Below are positions 1-10,651 of a stretch of 64,000 bases of DNA, in pieces. The DNA comes from Campanula takesimana. Lineage: Eukaryota > Streptophyta > Magnoliopsida > Asterales > Campanulaceae. Positions within the stretch are counted from its first letter, which is position 1; the number at the start of each line of letters is the position of its first letter. Below the pieces are notes generated by a model. It saw only the letters and a list, made by a program, of their open reading frames with translations, was not told the DNA's origin and did not search any database. The stretch spans positions 434,001-498,000 of the forward strand of contig JAOWBW010000444.1 of NCBI GenBank assembly GCA_026119855.1, in the 5' to 3' direction. The translations under genes were made by a program, and so were the position numbers.

Positions 1-419
1 CATTGCATTGATGAATAAGAAGCTGAGGTTGGTTTCGTGGATCCCTCCTTCAACTGAACCTTTTAAGCTTAATACTGATGGTGCTTCAAAAGGTAATCTG
101 GGTACTATCTCTGGGGGTGGTGTTATTCGGAATGCTAAAGGTGATCTCATTTTTGCTTTTTCTCATTTCTATGGGTATGGTTCTAATAAGGTTGCTGAGG
201 CCAAGGCTGTTAGAGATGGTTTGTTGTTGGCTCGGAGCTTTGGCATTTCTTCCTTATGGCTTGAGATTGACTCCGAGGTTCTTCTCAAAATTTTGATTGA
301 GGAATATCATATTCCTTGGTCTATTTGGTATGTTATCTTGGAGATTAAACGCCTTTTGCAATTAATGGCTGTCCGGATTACTCATATCCTTCGTGAAGGT
401 AATCAAGTCGCTGATAGGC
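1..419 (+). pseudogene. LINE A, ORF2 RNase H domain, upstream half
   Basis: This is the C-terminal RNase H of an L1-type LINE ORF2, which would remove RNA from the RNA/DNA hybrid after target-primed reverse transcription. The visible motifs are the NTDG strand with the first catalytic Asp, the AEAKAVRDGL helix with Glu, and LEIDSE with the next Asp. The frame opens before the window, so the rest of the LINE lies to the left. It is cut after the motif EGNQVADRL by the gypsy LTR at 420. The missing tail (residues ANIAAISHSNS onward) resumes at 10174 in the same frame. Seen directly: motifs and split. Family assignment comes from plant LINE RNase H knowledge. Confidence 0.88.
415..419. repeat. 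Target-site duplication TAGGC, left copy
   Basis: The five bases TAGGC immediately before the TG of the 5' LTR recur at 10174-10178, directly after the CA of the 3' LTR. A 5-bp duplication is the usual mark of gypsy integrase. Confidence 0.95.
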
Positions 420-1140
420 TGTAACGCCCATCCTTATTATCGTTAAATATTTGACATACTCGTTAAATTCTTGAACTTGCATATTATGTGCTAGTTTTAC
501 TTGAGTTAAATTTTTAACTGCTTTAAATAGTTAAGGTGGTTAAATGTTTAGTTTTGACTTTTGGGTCATTTGTGAAAATTTGACTTTAGGGGCCTTTTTG
601 TTAAAAGTGAAACTTGAGGGGCCTAAGTGTCATTCTTTGGAAGTTGCAAAGTATATCTTGGTTTGCAGAGAATGAATTCTCCATTTTCATTCTTCTCGTT
701 CTTTCTCTGTTCTGAAAGCTAGGGTTAAAAGTTTTCCCTATTCCCGACTCCTCGAGCTTAATTATCCCTCCGTTCTCGATTCCGATCCCGGATTAATATT
801 CGTGGCGTTGAATAGAGCGTTCCAGGCCGAACAGAAATAAGTTTTGGTCAACTTGAATTTTGACTAGGTAAGTTATTAGCTCCCCCTTGCTTGTAATAAC
901 ATGCATAAATGTTATTCTCGATACTTGTGAATGTTAATTTTGTGTTTGGGATGATTTTTGTGGTACTTGTAATTGTGGGACAAGGGGAGTATATCTTACT
1001 GGGTAAAAATGGTAAAAGAACTTGAAATAAGTGGTTATGCACTTTGATGGGTTGTTAAAATTGTTAGTAATGTTACTCCTACGCTTGGGACGGAGAATTG
1101 TTAAGTTTGAACTCAGGGGAAATCTACCAAATTGTGCTGA

Positions 1141-1322
1141 GCACGGTCGTGCGCCTTTAATTGGCACGGTCGTGCCAAATATCGCCTTTAGGCAAAAATC
1201 TCTCGGCAGAGTTAGCACGGTCGTGCGCCTTTTATGGACACGGTCGTGCCGAAATGAATTTTGTGTGAAAACCTCTCGACTTTGATAGCACGGTCGTGCC
1301 ACTTTTGCACGCACGGTCGTGC
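1141..1322. repeat. Six GCACGGTCGTGC near-palindromes in three spaced pairs (5' LTR)
   Basis: Copies start at 1141, 1164, 1215, 1238, 1288 and 1311; the fourth begins with A instead of G. Within each pair the starts are 23 bp apart with an 11-bp spacer, and pairs repeat every 74 and 73 bp. CACG and CGTG form the arms around a central GT, so each unit is symmetric apart from the centre. The same cluster occurs in the 3' LTR at 8309-8490. Confidence 0.95.
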
Positions 1323-1538
1323 CAAGTGGAAATTCTGATTTTTCCTTCTTGAATTGTTTCCTTCATAACTTTCTATAGGAAAGTCGGAATCAAGATCCGA
1401 AAGAAGCTAAATAACCTAGACTCAGAGGGCTATTCAAAGACTAAATTAATGAGGTTTTAAGGTGATTGTCTAGAGCATATAGATAGGTGTTTTAGGACAT
1501 TGAACATAAGTATAAGAGTAGTATCTCTTCCTTATGTC

Positions 1539-1877
1539 TTGAAAGTGCTATGAACAAGCACTAATGTGTTATACTTGTTGTGAATCCAATGATTGTGCAC
1601 CTTAGAGGCATTAGCATAAGGTCTTAGACTTGAACATCCTAAGAATAGGATTGGGATTTGGTAAGAGTAAAAGTATAACTCTTATACTTGTTTGAATGTC
1701 CAAAGATTGGAAGTTATAACTTGAAGTATAAGACATTAAAAGCTTGTACGTGATTTGAACATCCAAAGAATTGGATTAAAACTTGAATATAAGATAATAA
1801 AATCTTGTACTTGACTTGACACCAATACATATGTATGGTAGTGAACTTGAAAGTGCTATAAACAAGCACTAACGTGT
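1539..1877 (+). repeat. Imperfect internal repeats in the LTR
   Basis: TTGAAAGTGCTATGAACAAG at 1539 recurs as TTGAAAGTGCTATAAACAAG at 1847, and the match continues through the next 11 bases with one difference, a 308-bp distance. Between them the phrase TTGAACATCC(T/A)AAGAA-TTGGAT appears in diverged copies near 1634 and 1758, with a third, TTGAATGTCCAAAGATTGG, near 1691. This suggests old tandem growth of the U3 or intron part of the LTR. Confidence 0.75.
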
Positions 1878-3005
1878 ATGAGACATGTTCTTGTTGTGTA
1901 TGTGCAAACATTGCATACATTTTCTTGATACAAGGTGACTTCTTGATTACTTGAAGCATGTTCCTTGTTGAGCTAGTCCACTACATTTGGATTAGTTCTT
2001 CTCCCGTTGTTCAAGTAAATATCTACTTGTACTTTCTTGTGTGAGTCCAGCTGGTTCTCCTTGCTTGTTCGAAAATGTATAGGTTCACGCTTGTCGCGAG
2101 AGCTGGGGTTTAAGTGACAATCGGGTCCCTATGTATTTCCGCCCGACCCCTTACTACCGGCCATAGTAAGGGCATAGCTTCCTTAGTTGGAGCAATAAGC
2201 CTGACTTAAGTGAATGCTAAACTCCCGTCCCGAACACCTCATGAATAATCATGAGTACTGATATTGAGAATGACACTGGTTACCGGGTCTTCTGATATAT
2301 ACTGAATAATCAGTTCCTGTTATTGATCGTGATGTCAAAGTAATACAAGCTTCGACAACAATGGTATTCTTGGGAGGAATAAGGAAGGAAGCAATATCCT
2401 TATAACTTGCTTGTTTAGCCTTATGTGCTATTTGATGAGTGGATTATCCTCTCATATACTTGTTACTTGATGATACTTGAGATATGATTATTTGAGTATC
2501 TACTTGAATTGCATGATAACATGTCATGTAGTTGCATCTAATAGCTTACTGAGATTTATCTCACCCTTTATTTGTTCCCCCCCCAGGAAAGGAAGGATAG
2601 TGCGCAGTGAGGCTCGACATAGTTGGGAGCTTGCTTCGCAGGTTGTGATTATTTTGGGGCTTGTGTCCTTTTACACTTGGTGAGGACGATGTATTGGGTT
2701 TTGTATAACTCCTTATTTTGGGGTAGACAGTTTTGTTCAGTTCTTGTTGTCACTAGACATCTTGTATAGTACTCTTAATGCCAACTTATGTGCTAGGCAT
2801 GTTTCCGCTGTGTATGTATTAAGTTTGGTTTTGAATTTTCTTGTCTAGAACTCGTGTTGTGAGCTAGTATAGCTCCTTACTCTATAGTATATATATCATG
2901 TCAGTTTGTTAAACAAATGTCATTAAGTTTCTTGTTTCCCGTTAGGCACTCCATCCAGGTTTGAGGTTCTATTAGGGGATCCCGGGACCTGGGGGCGTGT
3001 CAGGT

Positions 3006-3017
3006 TGGTATCAGAGC
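3006..3017 (+). promoter_or_regulatory. Primer binding site for initiator Met tRNA
   Basis: TGGTATCAGAGC, four bases after the LTR end, is the complement of the 3' end of plant initiator Met tRNA, the primer used for minus-strand DNA synthesis by most plant LTR retrotransposons. Confidence 0.93.
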
Positions 3018-3088
3018 TACCCTGGTTTAGCTACCCTGTTTAGCTACCTTGGTTTGCTCTAAGTCTGGATAGGGTCTATGGCCTAGGT

Positions 3089-6000
3089 ATGGGTGAGTCT
3101 TGGGGTGTTATTAATAACGCTGAGTGTTTACCTACAGGTACAATGAGTTCTGAAGGTACTAGTGGCAGTAATCAGCTGAGATCTATAACTCCTCAAGAAG
3201 AAATGGTTGATAATGTTGACTGGGATTATCCTAATCGCCTTACAAGGTTCTTGAAGCTGAAACCTCGTAGTTTTGATGGGGAATTTGATGCTAAAAAGGC
3301 AGAGGAGTGGATTGAAAGTATTGAGAAGATCTTTACAGCCTTGAGATGTGCAGGTGGTGATAAGGTAACCTTTACAACCTTTAAACTTGAGAAAGCCGCT
3401 GAACATTGGTGGCAAGTGTTGAGTAAAAGCTGGGAACTGGAAGGTGTACCACAGACATGGGAGAATTTTCTTAAAGCTTTTAAGTCGCAGTTTATTCCAA
3501 CAGTGGTCCAAGATAGGAAAGAGATGGAATTTCTTAATCTGGAGCAGGGAAGTCTGACCGTGGGGCAATACTCAACCAAGTTCACAGAATTGGCAAGGTA
3601 TTGTGATCACTTAGTTCCAAACGAAACCAAGAAGGCACAGAGGTTTGTTAAAGGGTTGACGACTGAGTATAGGAAGCAACTTCTTTCTTTACAACTCACT
3701 AGCTATCAGCAAGCAGTGGAGAAGGCTTATACCATTGAAAATGATATTGAAGAACACAAGGTGAAGTTGGGAACAACCATGACTGGTCGTGTATCGGAGA
3801 AAACTCAGGGATCTGGTTCTAAAGGTGGTAAATCTGGCCGCCAAGATCGTCGATTCCGACAGCCAACTGAAAGCAAAGGTAGTGTATCAACTGGTTCGAG
3901 GACAACAGTCCAAGGTTCCAGGAGAGTATGTGGCTATTGTTCGAAAGAAGGCCATTCTGAAGACAAGTGTTGGCTAAAGCAAGGAAAGTGTATAGTGTGT
4001 GGTGAAGCGGGGCACTTTGCTAGAAATTGTTCTAAAAGTAAAGTAAATCAAGTTGGGGGTACAAGTCAACCAGCCTCAGGTTCTAAGAGAGATAGTGGGG
4101 GTCGACCAAAAGTTCAGGGTCGAGTGTTTGCTCTAGGTCAGCAGGGTGTAGCTGAGTCTTCTGCGGTCATAGGAGGTATTATATTACTTTCTAGTACGAG
4201 AGCGCGAGTCTTGATAGATCCAGGCTCATCTCATTCTTATGTGGCATCTCATTTTGTGTCGCATTTACATGTTTTTCCTGATTCTATGCCTTATGTGCTA
4301 GAAGTATCTTCCCCTATGGGAGATTGCATGTTTACTTCTGAGGTTTACAAGAAATGTGAGGTTCTTGTGGGTGATCATTCCCTTCTTGCCGACCTAGTCG
4401 TGTTACCTATAAGGGACTTTGACGTGATTCTTGGCATGGATTGGCTATATGTGCATCATGCATCTGTTGATTGTTATAGAAAAGTAGTAACTTTTTCTAT
4501 TCCTGGTTTGCCTGATTTTACCTTTGAAGGTGATAGGCCTTTATGTGCTATACATGTTATTTCTTCTTTAAAAGCTAGAAAACTTTTATCTCGTGGTTGT
4601 GCCGGGTATCTCGCATGTGTACTTGATCAGAGTTTATCTGTTCCCAAGATGGAGGATATTCCTGTTGTGTCTGAATTTTCAGATGTGTTCTCTTCTGAGT
4701 ATAGCATCCCACCTGATCGAGAGCTTGAGTTCTGTATTGAGTTATTACCAGGTACAGCACCAATCTCTAAAGCACCTTATAGAATGGCTCCAGCTGAGTT
4801 AAGAGAGTTGAAAACACAGCTTGAGGAATTGCTTGATCGGGGCTTTATCAGGCCTAGTGTATCACCGTGGGGTGCACCAGTGTTATTTGTCAGAAAGAAA
4901 GATGGGACTCTGCGATTGTGTATTGATTACAGAGATCTTAATCAGGTAACTATCAAGAACAAATATCCGTTACCTCATATTGATGATTTGTTTGATCAGC
5001 TTTAGGGTTCAGTAGTGTATTTGAAGCTTGACTTGAGAAGTGGTTATCATCAGTTGAAAATCAGATCTGAGGATATACCAAAGACGGCTTTCCGTACCAG
5101 GTATGGGCATTATGAGTTTATTGTTATGCCATTCGGTTTGACAAATGCTCCAGTTGTATTTATGGATTTGATGAAACGTATATTCAATCCATATCTTGAT
5201 TGTTTTGTGGTGGTATTCATTGATGACATTCTTGTGTATTCTAAGTCACGGGCTGAGCATGAACAACATCTCAGAATAGTATTACAAGTTCTTCGTGAGA
5301 AACAACTATTTGCAAAATTCAGCAAATGTGCTTTCTGGTTAGAAGAAGTTTCATTCTTGGGGCATGTTGTGTCTGCTACTGGTATTGCAGTAGATCTTTC
5401 CAAAGTTGAACCAGTTGTTAACTGGAAAAGGCCAACTACAGTGACAGAGATCCGTAGTTTCTTGGGCTTGGCTAGTTATTATCGGAGGTTCATTGAGGGA
5501 TTCTCCAAGATTGCTACTCCATTGACTAATATGACTCGAAAAGCTATTTCTTTTGAGTGGAATGACAAATGTGAAGCAAGTTTTCAGGAGTTGAAAAGGC
5601 GTTTGACTACAGCTCCAGTCTTGGCTTTGCCTAATGGTTCCGAGCATTTCATGGTTTATACTGATGCTTCTAAAGAAGGATTGGGTTGTGTTCTAATGCA
5701 AGATGGCAAGGTAATAGCTTATGCTTCTCGATAATTATCTCCTTATGAAAAGAATTATCCTACTCATGATTTAGAATTGGCTGCGATTATTTTTGCTTTG
5801 CATAAATGGAGGCATTATTTGTATGGAACCAAATTTGAAGTCTTTACCGATCATAAAAGCTTGAAGTACTTGTTTTCTCAAAAAGAGCTTAATATGAGAC
5901 AACGTAGATGGATGGAGAAATTGAAGGATCATGATTGTACTATCCTTTATCATCCAGGAAAAGCAAATGTTGTGGCAGATGCACTGAGCAGAAAGACTTA

Positions 6001-7552
6001 TATTTCTTGCTTGATGATTCGTGAATGGAAGATGTTTGAAGATTTGTGTGATTGGAGTCCTTGTGAATCAAATCATGGAGTTATGTTTGCGAATATAAAA
6101 GCTACTTCAGATTTACTCCAACAGATCAAAGAAGCTCAGGTAATTGATTCTGAATTACAGAAAATCATTAGTGGAATGAATGAAGGAAAGCAACCAGAAT
6201 TTTCTTTCAACAGTGATGGAATTCTTACCTTCCGAGGTCGAGTTTGTATTCCAGTTGATCCTGAGATAAAGAAGAAAGTTCTTGAAGAGGCTCACAAAGC
6301 CAAGTATACTATTCATCCTGGAAGTACTAAAATGTATCAAGACTTGAAGAAACATTTCTGGTGGAACAATATGAAAAGAGAAATTGCTGAGTATGTTTCC
6401 AAATGTTTGACTTGTCAACAAGTAAAAGTGGAACATCAACGTCCCGCAGGTTTCTTGCAACCATTGGAAATTCCGGAGTGGAAATGGGAACATATTACTA
6501 TGGATCTTGTGACTGGTTTGCCACGTACCAGACGAGGCCATGATGCTGTTTGGGTTATAGTGGACAGGTTGACTAAATCAGCTCATTTCTTGTCTGTTTC
6601 CATGGGATATTCATTGTCTCAATTGGCATCTTTGTATGTTCAGGAGATTATCCGACTGCATGGGGTTCCTGTGAGTATTGTATCTGATAGAGATCCTCGT
6701 TTTACTTCTCGATTCTGGCAGTCTCTTCAGGGTGCTATGGGTACTAAATTGAATTTCAGTACTGCTTTTCATCCTCAATCTGATGGGCAATCTGAGAGAC
6801 TTATACAGATTCTCGAGGATATGTTACGTGCTTGTGTTATTGATTTCAAAGGCAGTTGGGATACTCATCTTCCTTTGGCTGAGTTTGCTTATAATAACAG
6901 TTTTCAGTCTAGCATTGAAATGGCTCCATATGAGGCTCTTTACGGCAGAAAATGTCGATCTCCTATATGCTGGGATGAAGTGGGAGAAGCTAGACTCTTG
7001 GGTCCTGAAATGGTTCAACAATCAGTTGAGAGTGTGAAACTCATTCGAAACAGATTGCGCACAGCTCAGAGTAGACAAAAGAGTTATGCAGATCATCGTA
7101 GAAGGGATCTTGAATTCCAGGTAGGTGACTTTGTATTCTTGAAGGTCTCTCCTTGTAGAGGTATAAAGAGATTTGGGAAGAAAGGAAAGTTATCTCCTCG
7201 TTATATTGGTCCATTTGAGATTCTTGAAAGAGTTGGTATGTTGGCTTATAGAGTGGCTTTACCTCCTTCTTTATCTGGTATTCATAACGTATTCCATGTA
7301 TCTATGCTTCGCAAGTATATGGCAGATGAATCACATGTTCTTGAGTATGGGGCTATTCCATTTCAGCCTGATTTGTCTTATGAGGAACAGCCTGTTGAAA
7401 TTCTTGACTGGAAAGAGCAAGTATTGCGTACCAAAAGGATTCCTATTGTGAAGGTCCTGTGGAGGAATCATGAAATTGAAGAAGCTACTTGGGAAACCGA
7501 GAAATAGATGCGAGATAAATACCCGAGCCTATTTGAAAACTTTGGTAAGTAA
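3089..7552 (+). pseudogene. gag-pol: gag-pol polyprotein of the Tekay-type element, three nonsense codons
   Basis: One reading frame encodes the whole polyprotein. Gag core (retrotrans_gag) covers about residues 55-220, followed by two CCHC knuckles at 281-294 and 301-314. The protease motif is LIDPGSS at 375-381, RT follows from about residue 560 with FIDD as the catalytic strand, then RNase H (TDAS, ending DALSR), integrase with an HHCC zinc module and D,D-E core (MDLVTGLP, SDRDPRF, DGQSERL), and a chromodomain-like tail (EEATWETEK). Stops interrupt it at 5003 (TAG), 5732 (TAA) and 7505 (TAG), all reading through without frameshift. The start at 3089 is the first ATG after the primer site; an ATG at 3143 is an alternative. 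Confidence 0.93.
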
Positions 7553-7574
7553 AATTCGTGGGCGAATTTTTTTT

Positions 7575-7587
7575 AAGGTGGGGAGGA
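7575..7587 (+). promoter_or_regulatory. Polypurine tract
   Basis: AAGGTGGGGAGGA ends one base before the TG of the 3' LTR and would prime plus-strand DNA synthesis. Confidence 0.92.
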
Positions 7588-10173
7588 TGTAACGCCCATC
7601 CTTATTATCGTTAAATATTTGACATACTCGTTAAATTCTTGAACTTGCATATTATGTGCTAGTTTTACTTGAGTTAAATTTTTAACTGCTTTAAATAGTT
7701 AAGGTGGTTAAATTTTAAGTTTTGACTTTTGGGTCATTTGTGAAAATTTGACTTTAGGGGCCTTTTTGTTAAAAGTGAAACTTGAGGGGCCTAAGTGTCA
7801 TTCTTTGGAAGTTGCAAAGTATATCTTGGTTTGCAGAGAATGAATTCTCCATTTTCATTCTTCTCGTTCTTTCTCTGTTCTGAAAGCTAGGGTTAAAAGT
7901 TTTCCCTATTCCCGACTCCTCGAGCTTAATTATCCCTCCGTTCTCGATTCCGATCCCGGATTAATATTCGTGGCGTTGAATAGAGCGTTCCAGGCCGAAC
8001 AGAAATAAGTTTTGGTCAACTTGAATTTTGACTAGGTAAGTTATTAGCTCCCCCTTGCTTGTAATAACATGCATAAATGTTATTCTCGATACTTGTGAAT
8101 GTTAATTTTGTGTTTGGGATGATTTTTGTGGTACTTGTAATTGTGGGACAAGGGGAGTATATCTTACTGGGTAAAAATGGTAAAAGAACTTGAAATAAGT
8201 GGTTATGCACTTTGATGGGTTGTTAAAATTGTTAGTAATGTTACTCCTACGCTTGGGACGGAGAATTGTTAAGTTTGAACTCAGGGGAAATCTACCAAAT
8301 TGTGCTGAGCACGGTCGTGCGCCTTTAATTGGCACGGTCGTGCCAAATATCGCCTTTAGGCAAAAATCTCTCGGCAGAGTTAGCACGGTCGTGCGCCTTT
8401 TATGGACACGGTCGTGCCGAAATGAATTTTGTGTGAAAACCTCTCGACTTTGATAGCACGGTCGTGCCACTTTTGCACGCACGGTCGTGCCAAGTGGAAA
8501 TTCTGATTTTTCCTTCTTGAATTGTTTCCTTCATAACTTTCTATAGGAAAGTCGGAATCAAGATCCGAAAGAAGCTAAATAACCTAGACTCAGAGGGCTA
8601 TTCAAAGACTAAATTAATGAGGTTTTAAGGTGATTGTCTAGAGCATATAGATAGGTGTTTTAGGACATTGAACATAAGTATAAGAGTAGTATCTCTTCCT
8701 TATGTCTTGAAAGTGCTATGAACAAGCACTAATGTGTTATACTTGTTGTGAATCCAATGATTGTGCACCTTAGAGGCATTAGCATAAGGTCTTAGACTTG
8801 AACATCCTAAGAATAGGATTGGGATTTGGTAAGAGTAAAAGTATAACTCTTATACTTGTTTGAATGTCCAAAGATTGGAAGTTATAACTTGAAGTATAAG
8901 ACATTAAAAGCTTGTACGTGATTTGAACATCCAAAGAATTGGATTAAAACTTGAATATAAGATAATAAAATCTTGTACTTGACTTGACACCAATACATAT
9001 GTATGGTAGTGAACTTGAAAGTGCTATAAACAAGCACTAACGTGTATGAGACATGTTCTTGTTGTGTATGTGCAAACATTGCATACATTTTCTTGATACA
9101 AGGTGACTTCTTGATTACTTGAAGCATGTTCCTTATTGAGCTAGTCCACTACATTTGGATTAGTTCTTCTCCCGTTGTTCAAGTAAATATCTACTTGTAC
9201 TTTCTTGTGTGAGTCCAGCTGGTTCTCCTTGCTTGTTCGAAAATGTATAGGTTCACGCTTGTCGCGAGAGCTGGGGTTTAAGTGACAATCGGGTCCCTAT
9301 GTATTTCCGCCTGACCCCTTACTACCGGCCATAGTAAGGGCATAGCTTCCTTAGTTGGAGCAATAAGCCTGACTTAAGTGAATGCTAAACTCCCGTCCCG
9401 AACACCTCATGAATAATCATGAGTACTGATATTGAGAATGACACTGGTTACCGGGTCTTCTGATATATACTGAATAATCAGTTCCTGTTATTGATCGTGA
9501 TGTCAAAGTAATACAAGCTTCGACAACAATGGTATTCTTGGGAGGAATAAGGAAGGAAGCAATATCCTTATAACTTGCTTGTTTAGCCTTATGTGCTATT
9601 TGATGAGTGGATTATCCTCTCATATACTTGTTACTTGATGATACTTGAGATATGATTATTTGAGTATCTACTTGAATTGCATGATAACATGTCATGTAGT
9701 TGCATCTAATAGCTTACTGAGATTTATCTCACCCTTTATTTGTTCCCCCCCCCCCAGGAAAGGAAGGATAGTGCGCAGTGAGGCTCGACATAGTTGGGAG
9801 CTTGCTTCGCAGGTCGTGATTATTTTGGGGCTTGTGTCCTTTTACACTTGGTGAGGACGATGTATTGGGTTTTGTATAACTCCTTATTTTGGGGTAGACA
9901 GTTTTGTTCAGTTCTTGTTGTCACTAGACATCTTGTATAGTACTCTTAATGCCAGCTTATGTGCTAGGCATGTTTCCGCTGTGTATGTATTAAGTTTGGT
10001 TTTGAATTTTCTTGTCTAGAACTAGTGTTGTGAGCTAGTATAGCTCCTTACTCTAGAGTATATATATCATGTCAGTTTGTTAAACAAATGTCATTAAGTT
10101 TCTTGTTTCCCGTTAGGCACTCCATCCAGGTTCGAGGTTCTATTAGGGGATCCCGGGACCTGGGGGCGTGTCA
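7588..10173 (+). repeat. 3' LTR of the Tekay-type gypsy element
   Basis: A 2586-bp copy of 420-3002, offset by 7168 bases. I counted about ten substitutions, for example near 9127 (G to A), 9312 (C to T) and 10133 (T to C). The C-run before the acceptor-like CAG is 11 bases here against 8 in the 5' LTR. The palindrome pairs recur at 8309-8490. Confidence 0.95.
8309..8490. repeat. Six GCACGGTCGTGC near-palindromes (3' LTR)
   Basis: Identical in order and spacing to the cluster at 1141-1322, as expected for a recent LTR pair; not an independent occurrence. Confidence 0.95.
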
Positions 10174-10425
10174 TAGGCTTGCTAATATTGCAGCAATTTC
10201 TCATTCTAACTCCTGCTACTACTCATTTGATGATCTCCCTAGTGATTTCAAGGGCCCTCTTGTACTGGATCGCTCTTCCATTTCGTATATCCGGCTTCGA
10301 TAGATTTTGATAGCTGGTTTGATGTTTAGATCTTTGTATAGGCTCTCTTTATTTTTTGGTAGTTATCCCCCCTCCTTTTTTAGAGGACCTTACAATTTGT
10401 GTAAGGCTTCACCCCTACCTCTCCT
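10174..10425 (+). pseudogene. LINE A, end of RNase H and 3' UTR
   Basis: The frame interrupted at 419 continues here, after the TAGGC duplication, to a stop at 10301-10303 (final motif SYIRLR). The 3' UTR follows, including a hairpin with arms GAGG-A-CCTTAC and GTAAGGCTTC near 10382-10412. The UTR breaks off at a run of T that belongs to LINE B, so the AATAAA signal and tail of LINE A are not present here. Confidence 0.85.
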
Positions 10426-10651
10426 TTTTTATTTTTTTTATTTTTTTTAGCGAAAGGAGGGAGGTACCTCCCTAGATTTTATTAATAAAGTAAAAACTAT
10501 ACAAACGTGGTGGGGGACATGACAACCTCAACCACCAAGAAGGAAAGCTAAGGGGGGAGTCCTTACACATGGCGTAAGGTCCTCTACAATAAAGGGAAGG
10601 GAAGCTAGAATACATATAAAATGAAACATAAAGGAATCTAGCCATAACCTA

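Larger units (their letters stand above)
868..2586 (+). other. Putative intron within the gypsy LTR
   Basis: AG|GTAAGTTA at 866-875 matches a plant splice donor, and TTATTTGTTCCCCCCCCAG ending at 2586 looks like a polypyrimidine tract with an acceptor. The same pair occurs in the 3' LTR (8036 and about 9757). The LTR beginning at 62725 has a donor-like GTAAGTTA in matching context, and the minus-strand LTR fragment at 62194-62724 has an acceptor-like C-run plus AG. Splicing is inferred; only the sites are seen. Confidence 0.45.
420..3002 (+). repeat. 5' LTR of the Tekay-type gypsy element
   Basis: A 2583-bp LTR beginning TGTAACGCCC and ending GGCGTGTCA, matched almost base for base by 7588-10173. 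It should hold promoter, RNA start and polyadenylation signals; GTATATCT near 650-657 is a possible TATA element, not proven. Inside are a GTAAGT donor-like site at 868, palindromes at 1141-1322, imperfect repeats at 1539-1877, and a pyrimidine-rich tract ending in CAG at 2586. No protein-coding frame of substance is seen here; the short frames are unsupported. Confidence 0.95.
420..10173 (+). mobile_element. Complete Ty3/gypsy retrotransposon, Tekay/Del-type chromovirus
   Basis: A structurally complete LTR retrotransposon of 9.75 kb inserted in LINE A. It has a 5' LTR (420-3002), tRNA-iMet primer site (3006-3017), one gag-pol frame (3089-7552), purine tract (7575-7587), 3' LTR (7588-10173) and 5-bp target duplications. 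The pol order PR-RT-RNase H-IN and the chromodomain-like C-terminus place it in Ty3/gypsy; the long LTRs and C-terminus suggest the Tekay/Del lineage. By eye the two LTRs differ at about ten bases plus one C-run length, so the insertion is recent. Three nonsense codons make this copy non-autonomous. Confidence 0.93.

Noticed and set aside
934..1314. Minus-strand frame of 126 residues in the LTR, repeated at 8102-8482
   Set aside because: Two identical copies reflect the two LTRs. It has no recognisable domain and is covered by the palindrome repeats.
1141..1322. Regular palindromes taken as a CRISPR array
   Set aside because: Spacers are only 11 bp and alternate with about 38 bp, the context is a plant LTR, and there is no cas gene. 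The pattern is not a CRISPR layout.
3128..3585. Minus-strand frames opposite gag
   Set aside because: They are antisense shadows of a well-supported gag frame.
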